A DNA stretch of 16,936 nt from Clostridia bacterium (lineage in GTDB: Bacteria > Bacillota_A > Clostridia > Oscillospirales > CAG-272): positions 1 to 16,936 of the forward strand of contig JAFXNX010000344.1 of NCBI GenBank assembly GCA_017529175.1, in the 5' to 3' direction. Position 1 is the stretch's first letter. Each line of letters begins with the position of its first letter. A program made the translations under genes and the position numbers. A model generated the notes under the pieces. The model saw only the letters and a list, made by a program, of their open reading frames with translations, was not told the DNA's origin and made no database searches. Shown here one piece after another: positions 1-8,963 of the stretch.

Positions 1-716
1 GGTATCGGGCGTCTTTGCCCATCAACTGCGGATATTGTAACTCCTTCGACTCTCTCCTTGCCGTGGATCTTTGTCACGGTATGGGAGAGCTTCAGCGGTA
101 TGCCGTAGTCGTCAAGGCACTGTACGATATTTCTTTTAAGTCCGCCCGAATACGGCATCAGTTCCGCGACGACCTTGACGTTTGCACCTTCGAGCGTCAT
201 ACGGCGCGCCATGATGAGCCCGATGTCTCCCGAGCCGAGTATCACGGCGCTTCGTCCGACGAGATATCCTTCTATGTTCATAAGGCGCTGGGCGCATCCC
301 GCGGTATAAATACCCGCAGGTCTGTAGCCGGGTATACCGAGCGCGCCTCTCGCCCTCTCGCGGCATCCCATAGCGAGCACCACGGCTCCCGCTTTTACCG
401 TCACGACGCCTTCCTCGGAATTGACGTAGGTAACTTCCCTATCCTGGGAAATATCGGCGACTATCGTATTCAGCTTGTACGGTATACCCGCGTCAACGAC
501 CTTTTCGATGTAACGCCACGCATACTCGGGGCCCGTCAGCTCCTCCTTGAAGGTGTGGAGCCCGAATCCGTTGTGGATGCACTGGTTCAGTATGCCGCCG
601 AGACGGCAGTCGCGCTCGAATATCACGATATCGGATATCCCCGCTTCTCTTGCGGAAAGCGCCGCGGCAAGTCCCGCGGGACCTCCGCCGATTATTACTA
701 TGTCATGGTATTCCAT
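1..716 (-). CDS. GlpB-like NAD(P)/FAD-dependent oxidoreductase, 3' end beyond left edge
   Basis: This is the N-terminal 238 codons of a flavin oxidoreductase; the gene runs off the left edge. Reading the minus strand from an ATG at 716, the protein opens with a dinucleotide-binding motif (IVIIGGGPAGLAAA, about residues 6-19). The segment GGILNQCIHNGFGL and a second nucleotide-binding stretch near residue 160 (VILGSGDIGLIMARR) follow, an arrangement typical of thioredoxin-reductase-like two-dinucleotide flavoproteins. It starts 5 bp after the stop of the GlpA-like gene, with CGGAG about 9 bases before the ATG, so the two are very likely co-translated. In anaerobic clostridial glycerol clusters this second flavoprotein accompanies the BFD-containing dehydrogenase and probably passes electrons onward. 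That role is inferred from context. A short DUF1667 protein often follows such a pair and could lie just beyond the window. Confidence 0.85.
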   Translation of the reverse strand, partial: MEYHDIVIIGGGPAGLAAALSAREAGISDIVIFERDCRLGGILNQCIHNGFGLHTFKEELTGPEYAWRYIEKVVDAGIPYKLNTIVADISQDREVTYVNSEEGVVTVKAGAVVLAMGCRERARGALGIPGYRPAGIYTAGCAQRLMNIEGYLVGRSAVILGSGDIGLIMARRMTLEGANVKVVAELMPYSGGLKRNIVQCLDDYGIPLKLSHTVTKIHGKERVEGVTISAVDGQRRPI

Positions 717-721
717 AATAG

Positions 722-2149
722 TCACTCCGTTATCATCCCGGAACCGGGCGAGTTTTTCGTGACGTCCGTCATCGGTATGCCAAGCTCGCGGGAGAGTATC
801 TCCATTACCACGGGAGTGCAGAAGCCGCCCTGGCATCTGCCCATTCCCTGTCTGACGCGCCGTTTGACGCCGTCGAGGGAGACGGCTCCCGGCTTGCGTC
901 TTATCGCGTCGACGATCTCCCCTTCGGATATCGACTCGCATCTGCAGACTATCCTGCCGTAAGCCGGATTTTCCTTTATGAGCTTCGCGCGCTCGTCGCG
1001 CGGCAGTTTTGCGACTTCGGGTATGCCGCGCCGCTGTGCGATAAAGTCTTTTTTCTTTTCCGCTCCGCTCTTCTTTGCGATAAGCTCGGCAAGATACTCG
1101 CCTATCGCCGGAGCGGAGGAGAGACCGGGCGACTCTATCCCCGCCGCGTCGAAGAAGCCCTCGGCGCCCGGCGCCTCGCCGATAATGAAATCGTATCCGT
1201 CCTCGTGAGCGCGTAGCCCCGAGAATCCGGTGATGACGCTTCTGTACGGAAGAGACGGCACGCTCTTCAGAGCGCGGCGCTTAATATCGTCCGTTCCTTC
1301 AAAAGTCGTCGACGTATCTTCCTTGTCGTCAATGTCAACGGCGTTAGGACCGACGAGCAGATTACCGTGCGCCGTCGGCGTCACGAGAACGCCCTTGCCG
1401 TATTTTCCGGGAAGCTGGAATATCGTGCGGCTGACAAGGTCTCCGACCTCGAGGTCGAAGAGTACGTACTCGCCCTTCCTCGGAGTTATGTTTATCTTTT
1501 TGTCCGAGACCGTATTGTGAAACTTATCGGCGTAAACGCCCGCGGCGTTAACGACGTATTTTGCCCCGATCACGCCCTTGTCCGTTTCGACCCTGTAGCC
1601 GTCTTCTGCTTTCAATATATTTAAGACGGTTGTCAAAAACCTGAATTCCGCGCCGTTTGCGGCGGCATTTTCGGCAAATGCCGCCGTCATTCCGAACGGG
1701 CAGACTATCCCGCCGTCAGGCACGAGGAGCGCGGCGAACACTTCATCCGACAGAGCCGGCTCGAGGCGTCTTGCCTCGTCGCCCGATATTATCGAGAGGT
1801 TTTCGACTCCGTTTTTGACTCCGCGTTCAAGGAGTTCATTAAGAGCGGGCATGTCCGCCTCATCGAAACAAAGCACCATGGAACCGTTGTTTTTATAATG
1901 GAAATCGAGCGTCTTCGAAAGCTCCTTTATAAGCTTAGATCCGCGCACGTTCATTTTAGCCTTCATCGAGCCCGGAACTGCGTCGTGTCCCGCGTGGACG
2001 ATACCGCTGTTTGCCTTGCTCGTCCCCGAGCACACGTCCTCCGATTTTTCAACGACGCATACGGAAAGCTCATACTTCGAGAGCTCACGCGCAACGGCGC
2101 ACCCTACGACGCCCGCTCCTATTACGACTACGTCAAATCTGTCATTCAT
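722..2149 (-). CDS. glpA: GlpA-like FAD-dependent glycerol-3-phosphate dehydrogenase with BFD [2Fe-2S] domain
   Basis: Likely oxidises glycerol-3-phosphate to dihydroxyacetone phosphate without oxygen. The N-terminus ([16 protein letters not shown]) carries the GxGxxG FAD-binding motif at residues 11-16 of a DAO-family fold. The C-terminal 75 residues form a BFD-like [2Fe-2S] domain with four cysteines in the expected pattern: CRCES near 402-404 and GRCQGGFC near 439-444. Its 475 residues are somewhat fewer than E. coli GlpA. The start is chosen as ATG 2149 because GAGGAAG lies 6 bases upstream; an in-frame GTG at 2152 would sit too close to it. The ATG lies inside the end of glpK (8-bp overlap), which implies translational coupling. 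L-2-hydroxyglutarate oxidase-type members share the fold, but the adjoining glycerol kinase argues for glycerol-3-phosphate. The stop is TGA. Confidence 0.88.
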   Translation of the reverse strand: MNDRFDVVVIGAGVVGCAVARELSKYELSVCVVEKSEDVCSGTSKANSGIVHAGHDAVPGSMKAKMNVRGSKLIKELSKTLDFHYKNNGSMVLCFDEADMPALNELLERGVKNGVENLSIISGDEARRLEPALSDEVFAALLVPDGGIVCPFGMTAAFAENAAANGAEFRFLTTVLNILKAEDGYRVETDKGVIGAKYVVNAAGVYADKFHNTVSDKKINITPRKGEYVLFDLEVGDLVSRTIFQLPGKYGKGVLVTPTAHGNLLVGPNAVDIDDKEDTSTTFEGTDDIKRRALKSVPSLPYRSVITGFSGLRAHEDGYDFIIGEAPGAEGFFDAAGIESPGLSSAPAIGEYLAELIAKKSGAEKKKDFIAQRRGIPEVAKLPRDERAKLIKENPAYGRIVCRCESISEGEIVDAIRRKPGAVSLDGVKRRVRQGMGRCQGGFCTPVVMEILSRELGIPMTDVTKNSPGSGMITE

Positions 2150-3650
2150 CACATTCTTCCTCTTTTGCCCACATAATAGCGCACTTTACGGCCTTACGCC
2201 AACCCTTCAGCAAGGTTTCTCTCTTTTCGCCCGAGAAGGCGGGCGCGAAAACGCGGTCGCGCTGCCAGTTCGCCTTCACCTCGTCCGTGCCGCTCCAGTA
2301 TCCGACGGAAAGACCCGCAAGATACGCGGCGCCGAGCGCCGTGGTTTCAACGCACTTCGGACGTTCTATTACGACGTTTGAGATATCCGACTGGAACTGC
2401 ATCAGAAAATTGTTTGCGCTCGCCCCGCCGTCGACTTTAAGGGAAGAGATCTCAAGATGCGCTTCCTTTTGCATGGCGTCGACAAGGTCGTTCGTCTGAT
2501 ACGCGAGCGATTCGACTACCGCGCGGACAAAATGCTCTTTTGAAACGCCTCTTGTCAACCCGAAGACAGTCCCTCTCGCATATTGTTCCCAATAAGGCGC
2601 GCCCATACCCGAAAAAGCGGGAACGACGTAAACGCCGTCTGTGTCGCTCACCGCCTCGCAATACTCTTCAGACTGAGGAGAAGTACGAAGCATCCTCATC
2701 TCGTCGCGAAGCCACTGGATCGCAGCGCCCGCGACGAAAACGCTTCCTTCAAGCGCGTACTGTACCTTGTCGCCCGTCCCCGCGGCGATCGTCGTTATAA
2801 GTCCCGTTTCAGACATAACGGCGTCGCGCCCGGTGTTCATAAGCATAAAGCCGCCGGTACCGTAAGTATTTTTAACGTCTCCGGCGTCGAATCCGCACTG
2901 TCCGAAGAGCGCCGCCTGCTGGTCGCCCGCAACGCCCGCGATCGGTATTCTGCCGCCGAACTTCGTTGTATATCCGAAGATGCCGCCGGAGGGCATGACC
3001 TTCGGGAGCATACTCTCCGGGATGCCGAAATAATCAAGTATTTCTTTGTCCCAGCAAAGACGCCTTATATCGAACATCATCGTACGAGACGCGTTCGTGT
3101 AGTCCGTCGCGTGTACCGCGCCGTCGGTAAGATTCCATATAAGCCAGGAGTCGACCGTACCGAAGCGAAGACGCCCCGCCTCCGCCGCCGCTCTCGCGCC
3201 GGGGACGTTGTCGAGGATCCACGCGATCTTGCTCGCCGAAAAATACGCGTCGAGCACGAGTCCGGTCTTCTCGCGTATCTTGTCCGCAAGCCCTTCGCTC
3301 TTCATTTTGTCGATTATATCGGAAGTCCTTCTGCACTGCCACACAATTGCGTTATAGATCGGTCTGCCGCTTTCGGCGTCCCATATCACAGTCGTTTCGC
3401 GCTGATTCGTGATACCGATCGCCGCGATGTTTTCAGGCCGCGCGTCGATCTTCTGCATCGCTTCCATCGTCACGCCCATTTGTGTCGACCATATCTCCAT
3501 CGGGTCGTGCTCCACCCAGCCCGGCTTCGGGAATATCTGACGGAATTCCTTCTGCACCATGCTGACGATCGAGCCGCCGCGATCAAACAAAACGGCGCGG
3601 GAACTCGTCGTTCCCTGGTCCATCGCTATAATGTATTTGTTATCTTCCAT
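2142..3650 (-). CDS. glpK: Glycerol kinase
   Basis: Phosphorylates glycerol to sn-glycerol-3-phosphate with ATP in the cytoplasm, trapping it for the dehydrogenase encoded next. The N-terminus [19 protein letters not shown] is the phosphate-binding signature of FGGY kinases and nearly identical to characterised GlpK proteins. The block [13 protein letters not shown] near residue 240 and the later [13 protein letters not shown] are also hallmark GlpK/FGGY segments. From ATG 3650 the protein is 502 residues, the size of E. coli GlpK. An in-frame ATG at 3656 is an alternative start, but the AGG at about 9 bases favours 3650, as does alignment with the family N-terminus. The gene follows the SbcC-like gene by about 20 bp with no room for a separate promoter between them. 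No glycerol facilitator gene is visible. Confidence 0.96.
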   Translation of the reverse strand: MEDNKYIIAMDQGTTSSRAVLFDRGGSIVSMVQKEFRQIFPKPGWVEHDPMEIWSTQMGVTMEAMQKIDARPENIAAIGITNQRETTVIWDAESGRPIYNAIVWQCRRTSDIIDKMKSEGLADKIREKTGLVLDAYFSASKIAWILDNVPGARAAAEAGRLRFGTVDSWLIWNLTDGAVHATDYTNASRTMMFDIRRLCWDKEILDYFGIPESMLPKVMPSGGIFGYTTKFGGRIPIAGVAGDQQAALFGQCGFDAGDVKNTYGTGGFMLMNTGRDAVMSETGLITTIAAGTGDKVQYALEGSVFVAGAAIQWLRDEMRMLRTSPQSEEYCEAVSDTDGVYVVPAFSGMGAPYWEQYARGTVFGLTRGVSKEHFVRAVVESLAYQTNDLVDAMQKEAHLEISSLKVDGGASANNFLMQFQSDISNVVIERPKCVETTALGAAYLAGLSVGYWSGTDEVKANWQRDRVFAPAFSGEKRETLLKGWRKAVKCAIMWAKEEECDE

Positions 3651-3671
3651 ACTCATCCGCCTTTCGGTCTG

Positions 3672-6287
3672 TTACTCGCCGCTTCTCGCGCTGTGACACG
3701 TAAGGTAAATTATCTGATAATCCTTTGCAACTTCCCTTGTGAATCTCATCGCGCCAGAAGTCTTCTTATCGTCGAAATTGACGAACGGATCGTCAAATAC
3801 CAAAAACGGTTTTTCTTCCTTATACATGGCGTCGGTCATCGAGATACGGCTGCAAAGACCGACGAGGTCGCCGTACCCTTTGCTGAGGTGTTCGGTGCTG
3901 TAAGTCGCTCCGTGTTCCCGGACGCTGACTTTGAAATTCGCATCGACCGCGTACTCGTCTCCGCTCTCGTCCGCGATGAACGAATAATACTTTGTGAAAG
4001 CGAGTCTCATCGGCTCGGTATAGCGCGCGAGAAACTTCTCTTTCGCCTCGGTAAGGTAACGCCTTGCTGCCTCGGCGGTGTAGTAGATCTCCCTTGTGCG
4101 CTCGAGCTCCGCATCACACTCCTCAAGAGAGGACGCGGCGTCAGCCAGCGCGTCGAGAGTATCCTCGAGCGAAACAAGTCTCGCCTCATACTCTTTGATC
4201 AGTTTTCCCGTTTCATCGAGCTGTGAACGATACTCGCCGATCTTTTCTGTCAGCTCGCTCAGCCCGACGTCGGTCGGGGGCGTGAGAGAATCGAATTTTG
4301 ACGTATCGAGACCTTCGGCGAACGCGTCGAAATCATCTTTTCTCAGTTTATATGCAGCCGACGCGTCGCGCGCCGCTCTGACTCGGTCTCTCACCGTTAT
4401 GAAATACGCGTGTTCGTCTCCCTCGACGGAAAGAGAATATTTTTCCGAGAATTTTTTGATCTTACCGCTCGCGGCAGAGAACTTTTCCTTCGCCTCTTTC
4501 GACTTTGCAAGCTTTGCGGCAAGGGTATCGTATTCCATCTTTTTCGCCGTCAGCGCTATCACCGCGTCGGAGAAAGAATCCGGATCAAACTCTATCGAAT
4601 AACGCCCGAAAAGCTCTTTTGCCGCATCAAGCGATTCGGCGTATTCTTTCTCATATCCTCCGGCGTCATAAGCGCTTTGCTTTTCCTCAAGCGATGAAAG
4701 CGTTGAAAGTTCCGAACGCAAAGAGGAAAGACTTTGCGAAATCTCACTCTCGGCAGTTCCGAAGCCGAAAGGAGACAGAAGCTCTTGCGCTTCCTTCGCG
4801 GTCCTGTCTATCATCCGCTCGTCGCGCTCTATCTCGAGGCGAAGCGGATCGCCCGACCCGGCACTATCATTCCGCGCGGCGCTCTTTTTGTACCTTGCGT
4901 TCAAAATCAGCCACAGCGCTGCAAGGAGCGCTCCCGCGCCAGACAATGCGGCAGACGCCGCGACCGGGACGTTGAGCGCGAACATTACGATCCCCGCCGC
5001 GATCAGCGCCAAACCTGATGCCGGTATGATCTTCGACGGAGCAGAAGCAGTCTTTCCGGCGGAACCCGAGCGCATCATCGCGTCGTAAGATGCGCGCTTT
5101 ACGGGAAGCGCACTCTTCAGCGCCGCGCGCTCGCCCCACCTTTCCTCGAGCGACGCGACAGCTTCCTTTGTAACGGTACTGCCCGCGAACTTTTCTTTGA
5201 GGAATGACAGCTCGCGCGCCTCTTTTTCTGTCAGCGCTGCGCTCTTCATCGCCTCGCGTTTTGATGACGCGTCCTTCATGATCCTCGCGGCAAAAGCCGC
5301 ATCAGAGGACATTTTTGCGCTGTCAAAACCGTCGAATTTTTGAGCTTCTTCCTCAGTGAGTCCTTCGCCCTCTGCCGTCTCGCGAAGAGACTTCAACTCT
5401 GACGAAAGAGTTACCGCCGCGTCCGCTTCCGAAATATCCGGTATCCCGGCGGTGAAGAAAGACGACGCTTCTTTTGATGCTTCTTCAGCCGAGATCATTT
5501 CTTTTTTCAGCGTGTCGTACTTTTGCTTTTCAGCGAGAAGATCGCTGTATTCCGAGAGCCGGTCGCGAAGACGCTCCGTCTGCGCAAGGCTCTTTTGCGT
5601 TTCCGTTTCTTTGAGGCGCGCATCGTTATATCCCGACAGAGCGGTCTCATATTCGCGCTCGTGCGCGTCTTTTGAAAGGAGCTTTTCTTTTAGCTGCGTC
5701 TTTCTGTCGTTGAGCTTTGATATTTTTCCGGTAGAGCGCCTCGGAGAAAGCTCGTTCAGCGTATCCTTGAGCTTTGCGTCAGCCCTCTCGAACATCGCCA
5801 TATCGAATGAGTCGTCGCCGACTCCGCCGATCAGCGCGTTTATCTGTGACGTCGACTCGGTGGCGCAATCCTGTTGCGCGATAAAAGCAGTCCTTCTGAA
5901 CGATTCGCTGTTGACGCCGAAGAGCGCCTCCCCCACGGGGTCTGAAAAATCGGAGCTTGCAAGATTCGTTTCGTCGTCAAAGAGGGCGAACGACGGCGCA
6001 TTCTTTTCAAACGACCGCTCTATGCGATAACGCTTGCCTCCGTACTCAAACGTGAGAGAGCCGCCGAACTTTCCTCCCTGCCACGGAGTATATTTCAACC
6101 TCTCGTTCTCGGAAACGTCTCTTTTTCTCTCGTTCTCAAATCCGTAGAACATAACTTTTATAAACGCGGCGAGAGTGCTTTTTCCCCAGCCGTTCTCGTG
6201 ATAAAGAACGTTGAATCCGTCTTTGAAGGATACGGAATACGAGGAAAGCTTTCCGAAGTTTTCGATATATAAACTAACTATCTTCAT
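3672..6287 (-). CDS. SbcC/YhaN-like coiled-coil ATPase with internal membrane hairpin
   Basis: An 871-residue SMC/Rad50-superfamily ATPase, the probable partner of the phosphoesterase encoded upstream. Seen in order: a Walker A-like loop ENGWGKST (residues 31-38); a Q-loop region (FIAQQDCATEST); long heptad-like, Glu/Lys/Ala-rich stretches; two hydrophobic segments at about 420-463; further coiled coil; then an ABC-type signature (LSKGYGDL, from 801), Walker B (FLVFDDPF, 828-835), the D-loop and a terminal switch histidine (LTCHSAR, near 865). The membrane hairpin sits where Rad50/SbcC would have its zinc hook, and no CxxC hook is seen, so this is closer to B. subtilis YhaN than to SbcC. A longer frame reaches back to 6326, but ATG 6287 is preferred: it forms an ATGA overlap with the stop of the previous gene and aligns with the family start (MKIVSLYIENFG). 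Probably membrane-associated DNA-end processing; the exact substrate is unknown. Confidence 0.85.
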   Translation of the reverse strand: MKIVSLYIENFGKLSSYSVSFKDGFNVLYHENGWGKSTLAAFIKVMFYGFENERKRDVSENERLKYTPWQGGKFGGSLTFEYGGKRYRIERSFEKNAPSFALFDDETNLASSDFSDPVGEALFGVNSESFRRTAFIAQQDCATESTSQINALIGGVGDDSFDMAMFERADAKLKDTLNELSPRRSTGKISKLNDRKTQLKEKLLSKDAHEREYETALSGYNDARLKETETQKSLAQTERLRDRLSEYSDLLAEKQKYDTLKKEMISAEEASKEASSFFTAGIPDISEADAAVTLSSELKSLRETAEGEGLTEEEAQKFDGFDSAKMSSDAAFAARIMKDASSKREAMKSAALTEKEARELSFLKEKFAGSTVTKEAVASLEERWGERAALKSALPVKRASYDAMMRSGSAGKTASAPSKIIPASGLALIAAGIVMFALNVPVAASAALSGAGALLAALWLILNARYKKSAARNDSAGSGDPLRLEIERDERMIDRTAKEAQELLSPFGFGTAESEISQSLSSLRSELSTLSSLEEKQSAYDAGGYEKEYAESLDAAKELFGRYSIEFDPDSFSDAVIALTAKKMEYDTLAAKLAKSKEAKEKFSAASGKIKKFSEKYSLSVEGDEHAYFITVRDRVRAARDASAAYKLRKDDFDAFAEGLDTSKFDSLTPPTDVGLSELTEKIGEYRSQLDETGKLIKEYEARLVSLEDTLDALADAASSLEECDAELERTREIYYTAEAARRYLTEAKEKFLARYTEPMRLAFTKYYSFIADESGDEYAVDANFKVSVREHGATYSTEHLSKGYGDLVGLCSRISMTDAMYKEEKPFLVFDDPFVNFDDKKTSGAMRFTREVAKDYQIIYLTCHSARSGE

Positions 6288-7390
6288 ATCCCGAAGTCCT
6301 CCCCGGAAAGCGCTCTGATCCCGCACTTTATGACCTTTGCCTTCTCCGCGTCGTCGATCCCGTCCGCCGCTTCCACGAGCCTTACGAACTCGCCCTTCAG
6401 AGAAGCGTCGAGTCTGAACTTTGAATAATCGATCTTGATCGTCGTCGAATCAACCGTATCGAACAAATAATGATCCGCTTCAAAATGCTTGTTTATAAGC
6501 TCCGTGTCAATGTCCGCGTCGACGTCCGCTTCTCCTGTCAGCACGGCTCTTACAATGTCTTCTTTTCCGACTTCCCTCTCCGCGAGCGCCGCCTTGACCG
6601 CCCCCACGGCGTCCGATGACGAAAGGCACTCGCCCGCCGGAACTTCGACGAGATGTATGCGCCTTTTTGCAAACGGAACAAACTTCCGCTCAAAGCCGTC
6701 CTCTCCTATGTCGAGAAGGACGAAGCCGTGCTCTCCGCACTCGTCAAATCCGCGTCCTTCAAGACATCCCGGATAGCACCATACCCCTCTCGGTGGGAGT
6801 TTTCCCTCGCCGTACGAGTGGATATGTCCGAGCGCGAGATAGTCTATAAATTTGTTTTTATATTGAGAAAGGTCTATCGTATCCCCTTTTTCCTTGCTCG
6901 TATAACCTGTTATCTGCCCGTGGAGCGCGACGATATTGAAGTCCTCCGGAGAAAGCGACAACTCCGCGCTCATGACGTGAGACTCCGACGGCGCAAAATC
7001 GGCGCCCGAGAGCGTTATCCGCCGTCCCCCGGCGTCACAAATCGTATACGTCGTCCAGCCATCGCCGAATAACTTTAAGTTTTCCGGCAACTCTTCCGCT
7101 CCGTCAGTCAAAGCCGTTGCCTCGTGGTTTCCGGCAAGATAGTAAAAATCAATATTCGCGTGATCCCTTACCGTGTCGAGCACGAAGCGAAGCGCGCTTC
7201 GCCTTACCGTCTTTTTATCAAACAGATCTCCCGCGATAATAACGGCGTCGACCGAGTTTTCCTCGGCATACTCCGCCATATCGTGAAACGTCATGAGCAG
7301 TTCACGACGTCTCATCATCGCGACTTCCTTCGGGAAGTTCGACGTCATATCGGAATCGAGGTGCAGATCCGCGCAGTGTATTATCCGCAT
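6284..7390 (-). CDS. SbcD/YhaO-like metallophosphoesterase (putative DNA nuclease)
   Basis: Calcineurin-like phosphoesterase of 368 residues, a likely dimetal nuclease subunit working with the adjacent ATPase in DNA end or hairpin processing. All metal-site motifs are present in order: DLHLDS at 8-13, GDLFD at 54-58, GNHE at 87-90, HG at 157-158 and GHIH at 188-191. An extra C-terminal domain of about 130 residues follows, as in SbcD/YhaO/Mre11 proteins. The ATG at 7390 has a near-perfect GGAGGA about 6 bases upstream. The TGA stop overlaps the next start as ATGA. This is the first gene of the probable five-gene operon reading to the left edge, and a sigma-A-type promoter lies 32-60 bp before it. 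The function is firm at family level; the name SbcD versus YhaO is not resolved. Confidence 0.9.
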   Translation of the reverse strand: MRIIHCADLHLDSDMTSNFPKEVAMMRRRELLMTFHDMAEYAEENSVDAVIIAGDLFDKKTVRRSALRFVLDTVRDHANIDFYYLAGNHEATALTDGAEELPENLKLFGDGWTTYTICDAGGRRITLSGADFAPSESHVMSAELSLSPEDFNIVALHGQITGYTSKEKGDTIDLSQYKNKFIDYLALGHIHSYGEGKLPPRGVWCYPGCLEGRGFDECGEHGFVLLDIGEDGFERKFVPFAKRRIHLVEVPAGECLSSSDAVGAVKAALAEREVGKEDIVRAVLTGEADVDADIDTELINKHFEADHYLFDTVDSTTIKIDYSKFRLDASLKGEFVRLVEAADGIDDAEKAKVIKCGIRALSGEDFGI

Positions 7391-7421
7391 AAATTTCCTC
7401 CATCAAGCAGTGTCCGACTAT

Positions 7422-7450
7422 ATTATATAATATTTTGCCGCGCCGCGCAA
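7422..7450 (-). promoter_or_regulatory. Sigma-A-type promoter for the phosphoesterase-ATPase-glycerol kinase operon
   Basis: On the minus strand, TTGCGC (7450-7445) is followed after exactly 17 bases by a perfect TATAAT (7427-7422). The distance to the ATG at 7390 leaves a short leader of about 25 bases including the ribosome site. The -35 match is only partial (TTG plus one further base), and it lies inside the right half of a 12-bp palindrome. It is the only good promoter seen before the operon. The call rests on sequence match and position alone. Confidence 0.6.
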
Positions 7451-7464
7451 GACTTGCGCGGCGC
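7440..7464. repeat. Perfect 12-bp inverted repeat overlapping the -35 region
   Basis: The arms GCGCCGCGCAAG (7440-7451) and CTTGCGCGGCGC (7453-7464) are perfect reverse complements with one central base. No T-run follows on either strand, so it is a poor intrinsic terminator. The -35 hexamer of the operon promoter lies within it. It could be a regulator binding site or a cruciform or pausing hairpin; the sequence does not decide. Confidence 0.7.
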
Positions 7465-7478
7465 ATTGGGCAATATCC

Positions 7479-7520
7479 AAAAACGCTCTCGCCGTTTCCC
7501 TGAACGCCGGGAGCGTTTTT
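7479..7520 (-). terminator. Rho-independent terminator, bidirectional in form
   Basis: AAAAACGCTC (7479-7488) pairs with GAGCGTTTTT (7511-7520), a 10-bp stem whose ends supply a U-tract on either strand. It lies 6 bases beyond the TAA stop of the gene ending at 7527 and closes the TetR-transporter-alpha-galactosidase operon. The 22-base loop contains a short further GC pairing. It also insulates the promoter at 7450-7422 from readthrough. Confidence 0.8.
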
Positions 7521-7526
7521 CATTTA

Positions 7527-8963
7527 TTATTCTTTTGCGGCAAGACGAACGCACTCGTACGCGCCGTTGTAGTAACCGGCGCCGTTCAGCTCGTCTATCC
7601 TGTCGCACAGATGAGGTATTATCTCGCGGTCGGTAAGGACTCTGTCAAGCGCCGCGCATATACCTTTTACCGTCGGATACTCGTCAGTCGAATCTCCGTA
7701 CTCTCTTCCGTGGATCGCTCCGTATACCTCATGACCGCCTATGTGCTTCATATAAAGCTTCGGTATCGGGTAATAAGCGAGCTCGCTCGGTTTCGTGACG
7801 AGCAGGTCGCATACGGGCATAAGAAGGTTTGTCGAATATACGGCTTCAAAAATGTTTTTGCTGTATACAAGAGTGATACCGCCCGCATCTCCATCGCGTA
7901 TTTCTCCGGCGTATGTTTTCAGCGACGCAAAGTCGTCCTTGAACAGCATAACGTCCGCTTTTCCCTCTATATGAGAGGCGAGCGACGAGAAGACGTCCTC
8001 GTGATCTCCCGTGTTGAGAAGGAGCGTCGCCTTGCCCGCTTTGACGTACGGGATAAGGTGATCTATCATCGCTTCGAACATTTTGCCGCCGGCGCCCGCG
8101 CCGCCGACGTTCATAAGTATTCTGACCGCGCCTCCGCTTGAGACTCTTTCGCGGCGTCGGTCGTTATCGCCTTTAAGGTCCGCGAGAAGCTCGTGGTCGA
8201 TAAAGCATCCGACGGCAGAGAGCTCTGACTCGGGTATCCCCTTGAGAGGATACTTTGCGAATCCCTCGAGCGTCTTATATCCGAGATATGCGAAGGGGGT
8301 CTGAACAGCGTGGTGAGCGCCTTCGGAAAGGTGAAGTCCCATCGGCCAGTTGTCGGGTATCGCGTTCACGACATGAGTCATTCCCGCGTGGATCGCGCCC
8401 TGACTCGGCCAGACGTGTGTCGCGATGTAAGGGATATCCTTCGGGATATTCTTGAATACCGGAACGAGCAGTTCGCTGTTCTTCTGATCCTTTGCGTTGT
8501 ATGTGATCTTCTTGAAGCCCTCGCTGTTGAGCGGCTCCCAGACTATCTTATTGAAAAGGCGGGATTTCTGCGAGATTCGGGATGCGAGAGAATACATATC
8601 GTTCTGCTCGCGTATCATTTTGGAGCCCGTCGCGTCGAAAGACGCGAGGTCGAGCCAGTACGGAGTATATCCGAGAGATGCGGCGCAGGACGCCATCGCG
8701 ATGGATATCCTGTAGTGTCCGAATCCCATCCTTATATTACCGACGATGAGCGGCTTCCCGGCAAACGTACCGTTCTCTTCGCCGAAAACGATATTGTTGA
8801 CGCCCATGTGCGAGAGCGCGTCTATCGGCGCAAAAGAAATTTTGTAGTCCGCCGCGCTGTCGTCGCCGTACTTCTTTATATATTTCGCCTTGCTCTTTTC
8901 CGCCGCCTTTACGGTCTTTGAGTCTATTTCGTTTCCGAAGATAACGCTCGTTCTGTCTTTCAT
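7527..8963 (-). CDS. GT-B-like protein, substrate unknown
   Basis: I do not recognise a named family for this 478-residue soluble protein. It has no signal peptide or membrane segment. Two features suggest a GT-B glycosyltransferase fold of the MurG/MGDG-synthase kind. One is a glycine-rich loop with histidine (GNIRMGFGH, 75-83) leading into a small-residue helix, like the GxGH loop that binds the acceptor side. The other is a C-terminal segment (CDLLVTKPSE, about 385-394) resembling the region that precedes the nucleotide-sugar site. A second glycine-rich stretch (NVGGAGAGG, about residue 284) may begin the second Rossmann domain. It starts with an ATGA overlap on the alpha-galactosidase gene and has AGGAG 7 bases before the ATG, so the two are made together. 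A biosynthetic-looking transferase in a sugar-uptake operon is unexpected. A phosphorylase or a regulatory protein remain possible. Confidence 0.6.
   Translation of the reverse strand: MKDRTSVIFGNEIDSKTVKAAEKSKAKYIKKYGDDSAADYKISFAPIDALSHMGVNNIVFGEENGTFAGKPLIVGNIRMGFGHYRISIAMASCAASLGYTPYWLDLASFDATGSKMIREQNDMYSLASRISQKSRLFNKIVWEPLNSEGFKKITYNAKDQKNSELLVPVFKNIPKDIPYIATHVWPSQGAIHAGMTHVVNAIPDNWPMGLHLSEGAHHAVQTPFAYLGYKTLEGFAKYPLKGIPESELSAVGCFIDHELLADLKGDNDRRRERVSSGGAVRILMNVGGAGAGGKMFEAMIDHLIPYVKAGKATLLLNTGDHEDVFSSLASHIEGKADVMLFKDDFASLKTYAGEIRDGDAGGITLVYSKNIFEAVYSTNLLMPVCDLLVTKPSELAYYPIPKLYMKHIGGHEVYGAIHGREYGDSTDEYPTVKGICAALDRVLTDREIIPHLCDRIDELNGAGYYNGAYECVRLAAKE

Noticed and set aside
15..962. 315-residue plus-strand open frame at the left edge
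   Set aside because: It is antisense to the GlpB- and GlpA-like genes, both of which carry clear FAD or [2Fe-2S] motifs; the translation shows no family signature.
2583..4226. 547-residue open frame on the plus strand across the glpK/SbcC-like junction
   Set aside because: It is antisense to two well-supported genes, Arg/His-rich with no domain pattern, and starts inside glpK without a ribosome site. It is a codon-bias shadow.
3672..6326. Longer ATPase start at 6326
   Set aside because: ATG 6287 gives an ATGA overlap and the conserved N-terminal MKIVSLYIENFG; the 13 extra residues show no family match.
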